From Candidatus Symbiothrix sp. (GTDB lineage: Bacteria > Bacteroidota > Bacteroidia > Bacteroidales > Azobacteroidaceae): DNA of 37,791 nt. A program made the translations under genes and the position numbers. The stretch spans positions 1 to 37,791 of the forward strand of contig JAISUM010000050.1 of the NCBI GenBank assembly GCA_031272095.1, given 5' to 3'. Every line of letters starts with the position of its first letter. Position 1 is the first letter of the stretch. The notes beneath the pieces are model-generated. The model saw only the letters and a program-made list of their open reading frames with translations. It had not been told where the DNA came from and did no database searches. Shown here piece after piece: positions 1 through 7,306 of the stretch.

Positions 1-27
1 TTGGCTTCTTTGTTCTGCGTTTTCCAT
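1..27 (-). CDS. Possible 5' end of a gene running off the left edge
   Basis: An ATG on the minus strand at 27-25 opens a frame reading MENAEQRSQ to the window edge. A Bacteroidota-type -7 box (CAAAGGTA on the plus strand, TACCTTTG on the minus strand) lies about 34 bases upstream, which suggests a real start. Only nine residues are visible, so no function can be proposed. It would be divergent from the lyase gene. Confidence 0.3.
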
Positions 28-60
28 AAAATTGCAAATATAATTACTCATTGATGGCGA

Positions 61-68
61 CAAAGGTA
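61..68 (-). promoter_or_regulatory. Possible Bacteroidota -7 promoter box for the left-edge gene
   Basis: The minus strand reads TACCTTTG, matching the Bacteroidota TAnnTTTG -7 box. No clear TTG -33 element at the usual 19-21 spacing was seen, so this is a half-match. Confidence 0.35.
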
Positions 69-137
69 GTAATTTTTTTGGAATAAAAAAAGTATATATC
101 TTTGTCGTTGAATTAAAACAGAATAAGATATGCCAAC

Positions 138-158
138 ACTCGGAGTGATACTATCAGT
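138..158. repeat. Single arm of the GTGATACTATCAGT palindrome family
   Basis: The segment contains GTGATACTATCAGT, identical to the right arm of the hairpins at 6802-6835 and 7261-7295. Here the left arm is missing, so it looks like a degraded or truncated copy. Confidence 0.6.
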
Positions 159-266
159 TTTTTTATCGGCGGCTTTTTGGTTTGTTCCGGAAAAAATATT
201 CACTTTTTGTAGAAATTGACCTAATATTTGGAACTTTTTATCCGATACCCTAACGATTTTTTCGCT

Positions 267-274
267 TACCTTTG
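267..274 (+). promoter_or_regulatory. Probable -7 box for the lyase gene
   Basis: TACCTTTG matches TAnnTTTG and lies about 40 bases before the chosen ATG at 315. No well-spaced TTG was found upstream. A second candidate, TATCTTTG at 97-104, is further away. Confidence 0.4.
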
Positions 275-314
275 CACCGAAATTCAAAATATAAATTTTA
301 AAATTGAAATATCA

Positions 315-3300
315 ATGAAAAAACCATTATTATTTTTTCTGCTAACGACAGCCGTTGCGATGTGTTGTTTTAGGTTGGAAGCACAGAACTTTGTCCATCC
401 GGGCGGTTTGGTTTCGCAAGACGATATCGAGCGGATTCAATACCTGCGGGAAGTGGAAAAGGACGCTACCATTGTCGCCGCTTACAACAAATTGCAGGCG
501 AACAGCCACGCCAAAAGTACTTACAGCCCTAATCCGCAAGTGCGTGTGGACAGGGGTGGCGACGAGTTTTCCGACAACTATACGATTGCCATGAACGATG
601 CGGCGGCGGCTTTTCAAAATGCTTTAATGTGGCGCATCACGGGCATCACCGCTCATGCCGATTGCGCTGTGCGTATCCTCAACGGATGGGCAAAAACCTG
701 TACGAACATCACCGGCGACACCAACGCCTCCTTGGCTTCGGGCATCTACGGATACGAATTTGCGCAGGCAGGCGAACTCTTGCGCGGCTATTCGGGCTGG
801 GCGGACGCCGATTTCAAAGCCTATCAAAACTGGATGCGCGATTTGTGGTATCTTCGCGCACTGTATTTTCTCGATTTCCGGCACGGCAGAACTTGCGCCA
901 CCAACGAAGGCGCCCATTATATGTCGAATTGGGGACTCTGTAACGCCCTTGCCGTGATGAGCATCGGTATTCTTTGCGACGACGTGGATATGTATAATCG
1001 CGGTTTGCATTATTACAAAGATGATATTTGCGGCAACTTTACCGACGAATACCGCAATCCCATACGCGCCACCGGTAACAACGAATTTCTGGGAAATTTG
1101 GTGAACTGGCTGCATCTCGACGCACGCGGTCCTTACGGCTATCTCGGACAGATGCAGGAAAGCGGACGCGACCAGTCGCACGCGATGATGGCTGCCGGAT
1201 TGGCTGCCGACGTCTGTCAGACGGCTTGGAACCAGGGCGACGACCTCTATTCTTTTATGAATAACCGTATCGCCGCCGGATTTGAATACATCGCCTTGGT
1301 CAATTCGCTCGCTTCCGAAACGATAGTCGCCGACTCGGTGCCTTTTCAGCCCTATTCGCGGGTAGGTTTGGCAGCCGAAGGCTACGAAATGACTGCCAAC
1401 GGGCTGACCGGCTGGGGCGCTTCCCGTCCGTATTGGGACAAAATTGTGGCGCATTACGGATATTATAAAGGTGTAAATATGACCTATTCGCGCAAGATGA
1501 AAACCAAAGTCGGCGTCGATGGCGGTGGCGGCGATTACGGCAGTAATAGCGGCGGCTATGACCACCTTGGTTTTTCGACCATCATCAATTATATTCCGCA
1601 AACGTGGTATCCGGCGGCAAATATGGTGCCGGTTGTCGTAACGCCACACATTATCTATAACGGAATAACTATCAACGACAACCGCAAAAGCGGCGTTACG
1701 GCAGGCAGCAGCATCACCCTCTCGCCGACTTTGCCCGAAGGCGTAACCGGCGGAACATGGAAATGGGACAGTGGTGAAACTACCCGCGAACTCACTTTTA
1801 ACGTGCAGAACAGCGGCATCCATCGTGTCGTCTATACAGCGACCAACGGCAGAACCACCAAACAGGCATTCAACATTTCCGTATGGGGCGACTGTATCCC
1901 CGATAAGATTCATCCGTCCATCAGCGTTGGCGATGTTACTTACGAAGACAGTGTCGTTACGGTGTTGCCCTATCAAGCGTTTACCTTAAAAATCCGCAAT
2001 TTTGTATGGGGCGAAACGCGCTTTGCAAGTTCGATCAAATGGAGTACCGGAACGAGTAATAATTCCTTGTCATGCACCGTATCAGGCGGCGTGCGCAGCG
2101 ATTCTACTTTATGGTGCGAATATACCAATCTGGGCGGCGCCGTTACCCGCGTCAACTACCATCTCAAAATAGTCTATGTAACGCCTTCGCATGCGATCGA
2201 CGGCGGCAGCGATGTGTCGGGCAGTCAGATTCCGTTAGAGGCAGGACAAAGCGTCGAATTGAAACCGGTAACGGTTACCGGCTACAACGGCGGCGCCTTC
2301 CATTGGAACACCGGTCATCATTCGCAAAACCTGTTGTTGCTGAATGTGCAGAAAGGCGCCAAATATACCACCTGTTATACGCTCACCAAAAACGGCGTAA
2401 CGACGGTGGATACACTGGAATTTACGGTTGGCGTCAAGAAAAACGTCTATCAGTTGGCTAACGGCGATTATTACATTCGGCGGGCAAGCGACGGCGCCTA
2501 CCTGACCAATCCCAACGCGACGGCATCGGAAAAGATCAAACCCCTCTTTGTCGCAGAGCACAACACCGCCGATTCGCTTTCGCAGATCTGGACGATCAGC
2601 AAAGAAACGGCAAGCGACGCGGGCGGACGTTTTAAAATCGTTTCCAAAAAGAACGGCAACTACATCAATGAAAACTGCGAGTTCGGCACCAATCCCTATT
2701 ATTCGGCATGGAACACCTACACTTTCTATGCGGTGGAAGGCGCCGATTTGTATGCCATTCGGAACGGTGGTAGCAGCGGCACCATGTACTGGACTATTTC
2801 CGGCGACCAGATTGTCGGCAAAGGCGCCAGCGCACAGGACGGCTATCCTTTTTTGATTCAAAGCGTTAACGGATCGTATCCTCTCACGCCACCTGACGAA
2901 GGCGAAAACATCATTTCTTACATTGCTCCGGCATATTCCGTCAATGGCGGCAAATCGCAACGCGGCAGCACGATTTCGTTAGAGGCGGGGAAAAGCCTCA
3001 TCCTCAAACCCTACAAAGTCAGCGGATTGAGCGGCGGCAGTTGGCTCTGGTCTGACAATTCGACCGCAGCCACTCTCGATCTGGGAACCGTCAACAGTAG
3101 CGGCGTCTATACCGTAACGTTCACCTATCCCGAAGCGGATTCGACCTACGTTTTCCCGCTCACATTCACTGTGTCCGTTCCCAGCGATCTCCCTGCGGTA
3201 GAACAAGGAAAGATAGCGATTTATCCCAATCCGGTGAAAGACAATCTCGTCATTGCGGGCTTGACCCGCAATCCCCTGCAAAACGTGCAGATTTACGACA

Positions 3301-3434
3301 TCACCGGTGTCCGCATCTCAACCCCTCTCCCTGTCGGAGAAGGACAAGGGGTGAGGATCAATGTCTCCCACCTGCCTTCCGGCATATATTTTATAAAAAT
3401 CGGCGCTTGGACAGGCAAATTCATTAAACACTAA
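315..3434 (+). CDS. Secreted alginate-lyase-family polysaccharide lyase with T9SS sorting domain
   Basis: The product is 1039 aa if it starts at ATG 315, where a signal peptide begins (MKKPLLFFLLTTAVAM, then a cleavage region near LEAQ). The ORF-track start at 228 would bury that signal. Residues about 25-390 resemble the alginate lyase fold (PF05426-like), with an HYMSNWG stretch, NNEFLGN and QESGRDQSH followed by AWNQGDDLY; these segments are typical of Bacteroidota polysaccharide lyases. After it come three related beta-sandwich repeats, each with a GG-x-W motif (GGTWKW, GGAFHW, GGSWLW), and between the second and third a ricin-like segment. The C-terminus is a T9SS type A sorting domain (IAIYPNPVKDN ... 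GIYFIKI). Export through the periplasm and surface attachment or release are inferred. Alginate itself is not assured as substrate. Two palindromic repeats lie in frame inside the sorting domain, and the stop codon lies in a heptamer tract. Confidence 0.8.
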   Translation: MKKPLLFFLLTTAVAMCCFRLEAQNFVHPGGLVSQDDIERIQYLREVEKDATIVAAYNKLQANSHAKSTYSPNPQVRVDRGGDEFSDNYTIAMNDAAAAFQNALMWRITGITAHADCAVRILNGWAKTCTNITGDTNASLASGIYGYEFAQAGELLRGYSGWADADFKAYQNWMRDLWYLRALYFLDFRHGRTCATNEGAHYMSNWGLCNALAVMSIGILCDDVDMYNRGLHYYKDDICGNFTDEYRNPIRATGNNEFLGNLVNWLHLDARGPYGYLGQMQESGRDQSHAMMAAGLAADVCQTAWNQGDDLYSFMNNRIAAGFEYIALVNSLASETIVADSVPFQPYSRVGLAAEGYEMTANGLTGWGASRPYWDKIVAHYGYYKGVNMTYSRKMKTKVGVDGGGGDYGSNSGGYDHLGFSTIINYIPQTWYPAANMVPVVVTPHIIYNGITINDNRKSGVTAGSSITLSPTLPEGVTGGTWKWDSGETTRELTFNVQNSGIHRVVYTATNGRTTKQAFNISVWGDCIPDKIHPSISVGDVTYEDSVVTVLPYQAFTLKIRNFVWGETRFASSIKWSTGTSNNSLSCTVSGGVRSDSTLWCEYTNLGGAVTRVNYHLKIVYVTPSHAIDGGSDVSGSQIPLEAGQSVELKPVTVTGYNGGAFHWNTGHHSQNLLLLNVQKGAKYTTCYTLTKNGVTTVDTLEFTVGVKKNVYQLANGDYYIRRASDGAYLTNPNATASEKIKPLFVAEHNTADSLSQIWTISKETASDAGGRFKIVSKKNGNYINENCEFGTNPYYSAWNTYTFYAVEGADLYAIRNGGSSGTMYWTISGDQIVGKGASAQDGYPFLIQSVNGSYPLTPPDEGENIISYIAPAYSVNGGKSQRGSTISLEAGKSLILKPYKVSGLSGGSWLWSDNSTAATLDLGTVNSSGVYTVTFTYPEADSTYVFPLTFTVSVPSDLPAVEQGKIAIYPNPVKDNLVIAGLTRNPLQNVQIYDITGVRISTPLPVGEGQGVRINVSHLPSGIYFIKIGAWTGKFIKH
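3249..3282. repeat. In-frame palindromic repeat (GLTRNP family), copy 1
   Basis: TGCGGGCTTGACCCGCA forms a short stem, followed by ATCCCCTGCAA. It encodes IAGLTRNPLQ inside the lyase sorting domain. The same element in reverse orientation lies at 30101-30134. The two copies differ in the stem but each keeps its own base pairing. Confidence 0.75.
3318..3356. repeat. In-frame GC-rich inverted repeat (CTCACCCC family), copy 1
   Basis: The segment runs from ACCCCTCTCC to GGGGTGAGG and is a diverged member of the family seen at 6875-6921, 6931-6975 and 16419-16459. It encodes STPLPVGEGQGVR within the lyase sorting domain, between GVRI and INVSHLPSG. Confidence 0.7.
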
Positions 3435-3463
3435 ACATTAAGCACTAAACAATAAACACTAAT
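3422..3463. repeat. Heptamer tandem repeat (CAYTAAR type), six units
   Basis: Six consecutive 7-mers can be read: CATTAAA, CACTAAA, CATTAAG, CACTAAA, CAATAAA, CACTAAT. They begin in the last codons of the lyase gene and contain its TAA stop. The tract is a diverged relative of the CACTAAY tracts elsewhere in the window. Confidence 0.75.
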
Positions 3464-3477
3464 TAAATATTATCAAA

Positions 3478-6400
3478 ATGAGCACAACAATTCAAAAATT
3501 CGGTTTTTTATGTCTGTTTTTAGTAGCAGGCATATCGGCGTGGGCGCAACAAACATTGCCCACCAGCGGCGAGTACTATGTAATCAAAAATTACGCGAGC
3601 AGTACTTACATCGGAGGTTCAGGGTCAGGCAACGATGCGGTCAAAAACGAAGCATCCGGCACTAATGACATCTACCATGTATTTTCGGTAACCGGTAATA
3701 ATACCGATGGTTGGACATTGAAACAGCCATACACCGGTAATGAAATCAGGTACAACAACCAATGGACTATGTCTTACAAGACGTCAGGCGATAATGTCTT
3801 GTGGATTCTGGTAGATCAAACCGATTATTTTGTTATCAATCGGAAAGGTCAGTCCAACGGTATCGGCGGCGACAATGTGGCATCGGGAAACACTTTGTAT
3901 TCCAACAAAACGGAAACGGCAACCCTCCCCAATAAATGGCTGTTCGATGCCAATGAAGCCCGCAGTATTTGTCTTACCCATCTTCAAGCTGTGATTGATG
4001 ATGCGCAAAGCTTTCACGATGCTAATTCCACAGTGGCAGGCGCGAGCGATTTGCAAACAGCCATCAATACGGCAAACGCTGTGGTCAGTAACGGCACGAC
4101 ACAAGATCTCTTGGATGCAATAGCCCCGCTGCAAACAGCAAAACAAGCTTTTGTAAGTGCTATTGCGCTTGCCAACGCCATCGCTAATGCTTCGTTTGAT
4201 AATCCGGTAGATCTGACCGTCGTGATTACCAATCCCGCTTTCGACAACAATACCAAAGACGGTTGGACAGGGACAGGTACGGCAAACTACCACGAAATAG
4301 AAAATTATCAGGTGAATTTTGATTTCTATCAGGTGTTGAGCGGATTGCCCGCCGGAAAATACGAGCTGAAAGTGCAGGGTTTTCAACGTCCCACAGGCAA
4401 TTCGGCAGATCAGGTCATCGCCGCTGATAACGGTACGGATGTAAAAGTGGCAAAATTGTATGCCACCGGCGCTACGGAAATCAATCTTTTGCTGTCGTCT
4501 GTTTATTCCGAAAAAGAATGTACGGCAGGTTGGGAAAATGCAGGTATTAAATATCCCAACTCAATGGCGGATGCCGAAACGGCTTTCAATGCCGGCAAAT
4601 ATGAAAACACCTTGAGCAATATTGTTGTAACGTCGGCAGGCACGCTGACTATCGGCGTGAAAAGTACTTACACCTCAGGCGTATCCGGTCAATGGATCCT
4701 GTTCGATAATTTCCGTCTGACCTATTACGGTGAGGTTTATGCGGTTACTTTTGAGGTTGATGGCGGCAGCGAAGTATCGACGCAACTCTTGTCAAAAACC
4801 GGCGACGGACTCGTTACCGAGCCTGCTGCTCCGAACAAAACAGGTTATACTTTCGACGGCTGGTATGCCGATGCAGGTTTGAATACACTTTTCAACTTTG
4901 CAACTGCCATTTCGGGCGATGTAACTATCTATGCTAAATGGCATGATAATACTCCCGATGCCATTGCCACACTGATAGCCGCTTATACTCCGGCGAAAGC
5001 TTTTTATGACGGCATTGATGAAAGCGACGTAATGGCGTCAGGTGATCCGGATGAGGCAGGCAAATATTCATACACGAATTATACGGCGCTCGGCAATGCG
5101 TTGACCGCCGCCGCAAACATATTGAACGATTGGGACGAATCGACTTCCACTTACAGCGGATCCGTCTCGGTCATCGATATCCTTGCCGCCGCTGCAGCCA
5201 TAGCGCCTGCACAAGCTGCTTGTACCGTGTATGTGGCTTTGAATACGATCCCCGATGGCGAATATTACATCAAAGTCGGCAACTATTATTTCAACAATTT
5301 CGGCACTATAAATCAAGTCCTTTCAACCGCCAACAACGGGTTGCAAACGACAAAAAACATTACCGACGGACATCAAATATTTACCGTAGCCAAACTGTCG
5401 GGAACAGACCATACTACCGTGCTGACAACCGGAAGATACTCAATATTCAATGTCTTTAACAGCGCCTATCATATAACGGAAGAGGCTGTATTCAGAGATA
5501 CTTGGGGGACTCCGGCAAATGCAGGCGACGACCTTTGGCGCACCTTCAATATCTATTACAATGGTACGGCTTATGCCATTCAACGCAAAGCAGGCAACAG
5601 CGACAACGTAATGTGCTATTGGACTTTTGACGGTGCTGTACTGAAACCGGCGACTGCAACAAGCGCTTCGTATATATTTGACTTCATCCCCGTTGCCACC
5701 GTCTTTGCCGAAGAAATTGCCGCAGGTCGCGCATTGTACAACACCGCAACCGAAGGCAATGGCGACGGACAATATGCAGCAGCTGTGTTGTCGGCTTTCG
5801 ACGCCGCCCTTGACGTTGCCGAAGCCATCAGCGTCGGCACAAAAGAAGATTTGTTCGTATATGCCGCCGCTCTTGCCGAGTTTATACCGAACAAAGTATA
5901 TAGTGCAGACGAAACGCTGACTGCATCCGCTCGCTACTACAATGTTACCGTCAATGCAGGTGTAACGCTCACCGTCCCCACCGGCGTCAGCCTCACTGCG
6001 GACAACACGCTCACGCTCAAAAGCAATGATGCCGACGGTACGGCGCAAATCGTAACCGACGGATCCGTCGTTGCCAACGGCGCCGTTGTGGACAAAACGG
6101 TTTCGTACAGCGCCAACAGCTGGTATCCGATAGGTTTTCCGTTTGAATTGAACGGCGTCTATGCTTTTTCCGAATATCTGACGGCACACAAAGAGACAGC
6201 CGGCGTGAGTGGTGATTACTGGCTGAAAACCTACACATCGGGCGCAGAAACCGTATCGCAGTGGGCAGATACCATTGAAGCAAACACAGGCTATGTTGTC
6301 GCTTTCCCAACGGCGTTCAATAATACCGAAGTCAGCTTTATCTCTGCCTCCGGCGTCAATATCAGCAATGCCGGGTTCGCACCGTCAGGCACGGCAGCAT

Positions 6401-6795
6401 ACGCTTTGATCGCCAATCCGACTTTGCAAAATATCACTTTGGCAGACGGCGGCAACTACTATTATTACACTTATGTGGCTGCCTCCAATCGTTTCCTGCG
6501 CATCGCTTACGAAGGCGACGCCACGCTGCAACCCTTCGAGTCGTTCATTGTCGCCTACACCACTGATCCGAGCAGTTTGCGAAGCTCGTTCTCGGTAGAA
6601 GAAGCGACAGATATTCCATATCTGCGAGATATGGAATATCTTGACGATCCTATCGTGAAAACGGAATATTATAATCTGCAAGGTATTAGATATTCCATTT
6701 CTCAAAGAAATGGAATATCTAACGGAACTCCCTACATCGTGAAAGAGGTACGCCAATCGGGGAGAGTAACTTCTAAAGTGATTAGTGGTAAGTGA
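3478..6795 (+). CDS. Large secreted lectin/InlB-repeat surface protein
   Basis: The 1105-aa product has a signal peptide (MSTTIQKFGFLCLFLVAGISAWA, cleaved near AQQ). Residues about 25-160 and 590-740 are ricin-like beta-trefoil modules that begin GEYYVIK and GEYYIKV. A beta-sandwich resembling a carbohydrate-binding module lies about 245-420, and an InlB/Flg_new repeat (GYTFDGWYADAGL ... VTIYAKW) about 425-490. Helical FIVAR-like stretches occur about 165-235 and 500-570. The C-terminal part (about 810-1050) is a beta-rich region common in Bacteroidota surface proteins. It ends with YYNLQGIR, then YIVKEVRQSGRVTSKVI, a typical sorting or anchoring tail. No catalytic domain was recognised, so glycan binding or adhesion is inferred. 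The gene starts 43 bases after the lyase and is probably cotranscribed. Two perfect hairpins lie in frame near the C-terminus and the stop lies in a heptamer tract. Confidence 0.75.
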   Translation: MSTTIQKFGFLCLFLVAGISAWAQQTLPTSGEYYVIKNYASSTYIGGSGSGNDAVKNEASGTNDIYHVFSVTGNNTDGWTLKQPYTGNEIRYNNQWTMSYKTSGDNVLWILVDQTDYFVINRKGQSNGIGGDNVASGNTLYSNKTETATLPNKWLFDANEARSICLTHLQAVIDDAQSFHDANSTVAGASDLQTAINTANAVVSNGTTQDLLDAIAPLQTAKQAFVSAIALANAIANASFDNPVDLTVVITNPAFDNNTKDGWTGTGTANYHEIENYQVNFDFYQVLSGLPAGKYELKVQGFQRPTGNSADQVIAADNGTDVKVAKLYATGATEINLLLSSVYSEKECTAGWENAGIKYPNSMADAETAFNAGKYENTLSNIVVTSAGTLTIGVKSTYTSGVSGQWILFDNFRLTYYGEVYAVTFEVDGGSEVSTQLLSKTGDGLVTEPAAPNKTGYTFDGWYADAGLNTLFNFATAISGDVTIYAKWHDNTPDAIATLIAAYTPAKAFYDGIDESDVMASGDPDEAGKYSYTNYTALGNALTAAANILNDWDESTSTYSGSVSVIDILAAAAAIAPAQAACTVYVALNTIPDGEYYIKVGNYYFNNFGTINQVLSTANNGLQTTKNITDGHQIFTVAKLSGTDHTTVLTTGRYSIFNVFNSAYHITEEAVFRDTWGTPANAGDDLWRTFNIYYNGTAYAIQRKAGNSDNVMCYWTFDGAVLKPATATSASYIFDFIPVATVFAEEIAAGRALYNTATEGNGDGQYAAAVLSAFDAALDVAEAISVGTKEDLFVYAAALAEFIPNKVYSADETLTASARYYNVTVNAGVTLTVPTGVSLTADNTLTLKSNDADGTAQIVTDGSVVANGAVVDKTVSYSANSWYPIGFPFELNGVYAFSEYLTAHKETAGVSGDYWLKTYTSGAETVSQWADTIEANTGYVVAFPTAFNNTEVSFISASGVNISNAGFAPSGTAAYALIANPTLQNITLADGGNYYYYTYVAASNRFLRIAYEGDATLQPFESFIVAYTTDPSSLRSSFSVEEATDIPYLRDMEYLDDPIVKTEYYNLQGIRYSISQRNGISNGTPYIVKEVRQSGRVTSKVISGK
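6610..6640. repeat. Perfect in-frame hairpin, 14-bp arms (ATATTCCAT family), copy 1
   Basis: GATATTCCATATCT, loop GCG, then AGATATGGAATATC. It encodes DIPYLRDMEYL in the lectin protein. Its partner copy lies 47 bases downstream with a paired change in both arms. Confidence 0.85.
6688..6720. repeat. Perfect in-frame hairpin, 15-bp arms (ATATTCCAT family), copy 2
   Basis: AGATATTCCATTTCT, loop CAA, then AGAAATGGAATATCT. It encodes YSISQRNGIS, placed between the GIR and YIVKEV elements of the lectin protein tail. Compared with copy 1, an A-T pair in the stem is swapped to T-A, so pairing is retained. Confidence 0.85.
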
Positions 6796-6804
6796 TTAGT
6801 TACT
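6778..6804. repeat. Heptamer tandem repeat at lectin gene stop
   Basis: The units GTGATTA, GTGGTAA, GTGATTA cover the last codons (VISGK) and the TGA stop at 6793-6795 of the lectin gene, then run directly into the palindrome at 6802. Confidence 0.65.
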
Positions 6805-6835
6805 GATAGCATCACTTCGGAGTGATACTATCAGT
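6802..6835. repeat. Palindromic repeat ACTGATAG...CTATCAGT, copy 1
   Basis: The arms ACTGATAGCATCACT and AGTGATACTATCAGT pair with one mismatch around a short loop. With the copy at 7261-7295 it flanks the GC-rich repeats and the small secreted-protein gene. No T-run follows, so a simple terminator is not favoured. Confidence 0.8.
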
Positions 6836-6874
6836 GAAAAACAGAGATCTTTAAAAAACAGAAATACTAACAAT

Positions 6875-6921
6875 CCTCACCCCCGACTCCTCTCCAATTT
6901 GGAGAGGGGCAAGGGGTGAGG
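6875..6921. repeat. GC-rich inverted repeat (CTCACCCC family), copy 2
   Basis: Outer arms CCTCACCCC/GGGGTGAGG and inner arms CCTCTCCAA/TTGGAGAGG form a nested hairpin. It is intergenic, between the lectin gene and the small secreted-protein gene. Confidence 0.8.
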
Positions 6922-6930
6922 AAAAACGCA

Positions 6931-6975
6931 CTCACTACTCCCCCTCCCTTTGTGGGGAGGGGGTTGGGGGTGAGG
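6931..6975. repeat. GC-rich inverted repeat (CTCACCCC family), copy 3
   Basis: CTCACTACTCCCCCTCCC and GGGGAGGGGGTTGGGGGTGAGG surround a TTTGT loop. It sits ten bases from copy 2 and just before the ATG at 6982. The ORF-track start at 6916 reads through this repeat and is rejected as a start. Confidence 0.75.
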
Positions 6976-6981
6976 TCTAAT

Positions 6982-7230
6982 ATGAAAAAGATAATATTAA
7001 TTTTAGCAATTGCCCTTTTGACGGGCGGCGCTCTGACAGCGCAAGCGTATTGGGGACAAACCCAAAGAATGGAAAGACAGTCGCAAGTTTTTAACAAGCG
7101 CTTGTTTAGTAACGAACCGGAAAAAATCGGCGAAAGTGGCGCTTTGCGTGGCGACCGCACCAAAGGTGAAACGGCTCCCACTGATGCAGAAGTGCCTGTG
7201 GGGGGGGGGAGCTTTTGCTCATCGCATTGA
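6982..7230 (+). CDS. Small secreted protein with a frame-setting G10 tract
   Basis: The ATG at 6982 begins a clear signal peptide (MKKIILILAIALLTGGALTAQA). The as-read product is 82 aa and ends VPVGGGSFCSSH. A run of ten G (7200-7209) sits just before the end. With one more G (or two fewer), the frame continues ELLLIALSVVYCFKRNNN and stops at 7265. That reading gives a hydrophobic segment plus a basic tail, a common C-terminal ending in small Bacteroidota proteins. The present frame therefore looks like a truncated, off-state or mis-sequenced version. No function is recognised. The gene lies between two copies of the ACTGATAG palindrome and immediately before the fucosidase. It could be a membrane-anchored accessory protein of the secreted cluster, but that is a guess. 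Confidence 0.6.
   Translation: MKKIILILAIALLTGGALTAQAYWGQTQRMERQSQVFNKRLFSNEPEKIGESGALRGDRTKGETAPTDAEVPVGGGSFCSSH
7200..7209. repeat. Homopolymeric G10 tract in the small secreted-protein gene
   Basis: Ten consecutive G residues decide whether the protein ends in SFCSSH or in a hydrophobic, basic-tailed segment. Such tracts are prone to slippage in cells and also to sequencing error. Confidence 0.85.
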
Positions 7231-7260
7231 GTGTAGTGTATTGCTTTAAACGCAACAACA

Positions 7261-7295
7261 ACTGATAGTATCACCTTCGCAGTGATACTATCAGT
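7261..7295. repeat. Palindromic repeat ACTGATAG...CTATCAGT, copy 2
   Basis: Perfect 14-base arms (ACTGATAGTATCAC and GTGATACTATCAGT) flank a CTTCGCA loop. It lies 11 bases before the fucosidase ATG, so it would form a hairpin in the leader of that mRNA. The alternative-frame stop of the small protein (TGA 7263-7265) falls inside it. Confidence 0.85.
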
Positions 7296-7306
7296 GAACA
7301 AAAAAA

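Larger units (their letters stand above)
1..314. other. Intergenic region upstream of the lyase gene
   Basis: This 314-base stretch carries no convincing full gene. It contains the possible left-edge gene start, a minus-strand -7 box (61-68), a plus-strand TATCTTTG (97-104), one arm of a palindromic repeat (138-158) and a plus-strand TACCTTTG (267-274). It is AT-rich. The ORF track extends the lyase frame back to 228, but that extension has no signal peptide and crosses the 267-274 box, so it is treated as non-coding. Confidence 0.6.

Noticed and set aside
130-219. 29-residue hydrophobic mini-ORF (MPTLGVILSV...)
   Set aside because: It is partly formed from the palindromic repeat arm at 138-158 and lies in a promoter region. 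Nothing supports translation beyond an ATG and a TATCTTTG box upstream.
624-1976. 450-aa minus-strand ORF opposite the lyase gene
   Set aside because: It is an antisense shadow of the strongly supported lyase frame, with no recognisable domain, signal peptide or promoter.
6916-6981. Upstream start of the small secreted-protein gene
   Set aside because: The 22 extra residues are encoded by the GC-rich inverted repeat and would hide the signal peptide that begins at 6982.
7261-7295. Rho-independent terminator before the fucosidase
   Set aside because: The stem is perfect but AT-rich and not followed by a T-run. The same element occurs elsewhere as a repeat family.
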